Of a stretch of DNA of 7,574 nucleotides, positions 6,614 to 7,574 are shown piece after piece. The position numbers were made by a program, and so were the translations under genes. The notes under the pieces are model-generated. The model did no database searches and was not told the DNA's origin. It saw only the letters and a list, made by a program, of their open reading frames with translations. This DNA comes from Spirochaetaceae bacterium (lineage in GTDB: Bacteria > Spirochaetota > Spirochaetia > B11-G9). The stretch lies in assembly GCA_030600745.1 (NCBI GenBank), contig JAUVLL010000156.1:1-7574 (forward strand). Direction: 5' to 3'. Within the stretch, counting starts at the first letter, position 1. Every line of letters begins with the position of its first letter.

Positions 6614-7118
6614 TAGAAGATCTCATTTCTTTTAGGATATCAATCCATGGTTCATTATTTTCAAGTTTATGAAAAACCCAATCCATCCAGTATAAATTCG
6701 CAATAACACCTTCCAGAACACTTCCATCTTTACCTGTTCTTCCATTCACGATATATGGGCCAGGGTCTTCTTTATCGCCAAGAACAATTAAACTCTGTGC
6801 GTCCGAAAACAACTGTGAGAATGAATCATCCTCCATCCATTCTCTGCTTTCCTCTTCAAAATAATACTTTAAACTTCCGTCACCACCATAGTAAAAAATA
6901 TGACTAAAATAGTCTTCCGGTAATCGGAATAATATTCTGGGTCCAAGCTTTACCATTGCAACTCCGCTCATTGGTATCCAGAGAATTTCATGTTTTTTAA
7001 GAACTTCTGTAAAATTAGAAATAGCATCAAGTCGGGATTGATCCGGCATTTCACCGGAAAGCACAAGTGTATCGTCAATATCTGTCATCCAGGCACCCTG
7101 GTACAGGTTGTTAACCAT
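6606..7118 (-). CDS. Compact HAD-like phosphatase protein (170 residues)
   Basis: The N-terminus WMTDIDDTLVLSG (10-22) is a canonical HAD motif I with D13 and D15, and IPMSG (48-52) gives the motif II Ser51. YYGGDGSLKYY (77-87) resembles the segment after motif II in Cof/sucrose-phosphatase-type members. A clear motif III lysine and motif IV are not evident. LIVLGDKEDPG (110-120) is a hydrophobic strand followed by GDxxD and could be a motif IV, which would make this a capless HAD of about KdsC size; otherwise the protein is truncated. The C-terminal part (GPYIVNGRTGKDGSVLEGVI and a tryptophan-rich helix) matches nothing I know. An AAAGGAA site (7125-7131) supports this ATG. It lies 34 nt after the upstream mutase gene and overlaps the next HAD gene by 8 nt. 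Substrate unknown; a partner function with that HAD is possible but unproven. Confidence 0.65.
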   Translation of the reverse strand: MVNNLYQGAWMTDIDDTLVLSGEMPDQSRLDAISNFTEVLKKHEILWIPMSGVAMVKLGPRILFRLPEDYFSHIFYYGGDGSLKYYFEEESREWMEDDSFSQLFSDAQSLIVLGDKEDPGPYIVNGRTGKDGSVLEGVIANLYWMDWVFHKLENNEPWIDILKEMRSSND

Positions 7119-7124
7119 AATTAA

Positions 7125-7131
7125 TTCCTTT
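7125..7131 (-). promoter_or_regulatory. Ribosome binding site of the compact HAD gene
   Basis: On the minus strand this reads AAAGGAA, six bases before the ATG at 7118-7116. It is the clearest Shine-Dalgarno sequence in the visible minus-strand operon. The two genes after it have poor sites and overlap, as if they rely on ribosomes entering here. Confidence 0.5.
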
Positions 7132-7152
7132 GATTGGTATTGTTAAATATTA

Positions 7153-7574
7153 TTAACCATTTACAGAACCGTTGATAATTTTTGTAATCACACCAACTTT
7201 TCTTTCAAGCAGTTCTTTTGTTTTTGCTTCTGCAACAAGTCTTATCAACGGCTCTGTTCCTGATTTTCTAATTATAAACCACCAGTCATGATAATTAAAA
7301 CGATAACCGTCTAAATCATTTATTTCTGCATCTGAAAATATCTCCATAAGTTCTGATATAACAATATCCTGTTTTTCAATTTTAAAATTCAGTTCTCCTG
7401 AAAAATGATATTTAAAAATATCTTTTCTTAGTTCCTGCAGATTTTTTTTACATTCTGACAGTACAGATAATACCCTGAATATAGAAATCCAGGCAGAATC
7501 GCTGTAGTAGTTTTCCCTGTAATAATAGTGACCAGTTAATTCACCGGCAAAAAGAGCATTTTTTTTCCGAAGTA
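7153..7574 (-). CDS. Phosphoglucomutase/phosphomannomutase family protein, C-terminal part (cut by window edge)
   Basis: The frame is open from the window edge to a TAA at 7153-7155, giving 139 complete residues. Visible motifs are AGELTGHYYYR (9-19), the sugar-specificity loop, and RKSGTEPLIR (102-111), the phosphate-binding loop of domain 4, followed by the usual RLVAEAKT. The catalytic serine and metal loop lie outside the window. By hand alignment it is roughly 40% identical to the same region of the complete mutase in this operon, sharing GHYYYR, KY.FSGE.NF, DWWF and TEP..RLV. The phosphate loop differs (SGTEP here, ANTEP there), so the two are diverged paralogues and may differ in substrate. 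An internal ATG at 7347 is not the start, because conserved sequence continues upstream of it. Confidence 0.85.
   Translation of the reverse strand, partial: LRKKNALFAGELTGHYYYRENYYSDSAWISIFRVLSVLSECKKNLQELRKDIFKYHFSGELNFKIEKQDIVISELMEIFSDAEINDLDGYRFNYHDWWFIIRKSGTEPLIRLVAEAKTKELLERKVGVITKIINGSVNG

Noticed and set aside
6606..6640. A frameshift splitting one long HAD gene into the two HAD frames
   Set aside because: Each frame has its own motif I and the second has a complete motif II-IV set, so they are two separate genes with a normal short overlap.

Overview
The window is AT-rich bacterial DNA with densely packed short operons. It carries a DUF4340 (GldG-associated) membrane protein, a uridine-kinase-like P-loop enzyme, an HD-type hydrolase-like protein, a xylose-isomerase-like TIM barrel, two phosphohexomutases and two HAD proteins. 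I see no rRNA, tRNA, CRISPR array, transposon or phage gene. The gene content and AT-rich codon use would fit a spirochaete or another anaerobe carrying GldG/DUF4340 systems, but the sequence does not settle the taxonomy.

Layout. (1) Positions 1-983, plus strand: the last codons of an upstream gene, then a complete DUF4340 protein. A perfect 14-bp hairpin (1017-1053) follows. (2) 1005-1229, minus strand: a possible 74-residue orphan protein with a good ribosome binding site, whose 3' end contains that hairpin. (3) 1230-1543: a very AT-rich intergenic region with a good sigma70-type promoter reading to the right. (4) 1544-4496, plus strand: a three-gene operon of kinase-like protein, HD-type protein and TIM-barrel isomerase/epimerase-like protein, with gaps of 18 and 1 nt. 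(5) 4479-7574, minus strand: a four-gene operon read right to left. It runs from a phosphohexomutase cut by the window edge, through a compact HAD protein and a second HAD protein with an altered catalytic motif, to a complete phosphohexomutase. Its last three genes overlap or touch. The two operons converge and overlap by 18 bp at their 3' ends.

How it may work together. The minus-strand operon looks like sugar-phosphate metabolism: two diverged mutases interconverting hexose 1- and 6-phosphates, and two HAD phosphatase-like proteins acting on phosphorylated sugars or similar compounds. The plus-strand operon combines a small-molecule kinase fold, a metal-dependent phosphohydrolase fold and a sugar isomerase fold, which suggests a small salvage or sugar-phosphate module of unknown substrate. 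The kinase carries an N-terminal region of about 185 residues that I do not recognise. The most unusual items are that region, the kinase/HD/TIM-barrel combination, the HAD pair with different catalytic motif deviations, and an identical FDFSK pentapeptide at residues 9-13 of both divergently transcribed proteins around the intergenic region. All functional links are inferred from folds and gene order.
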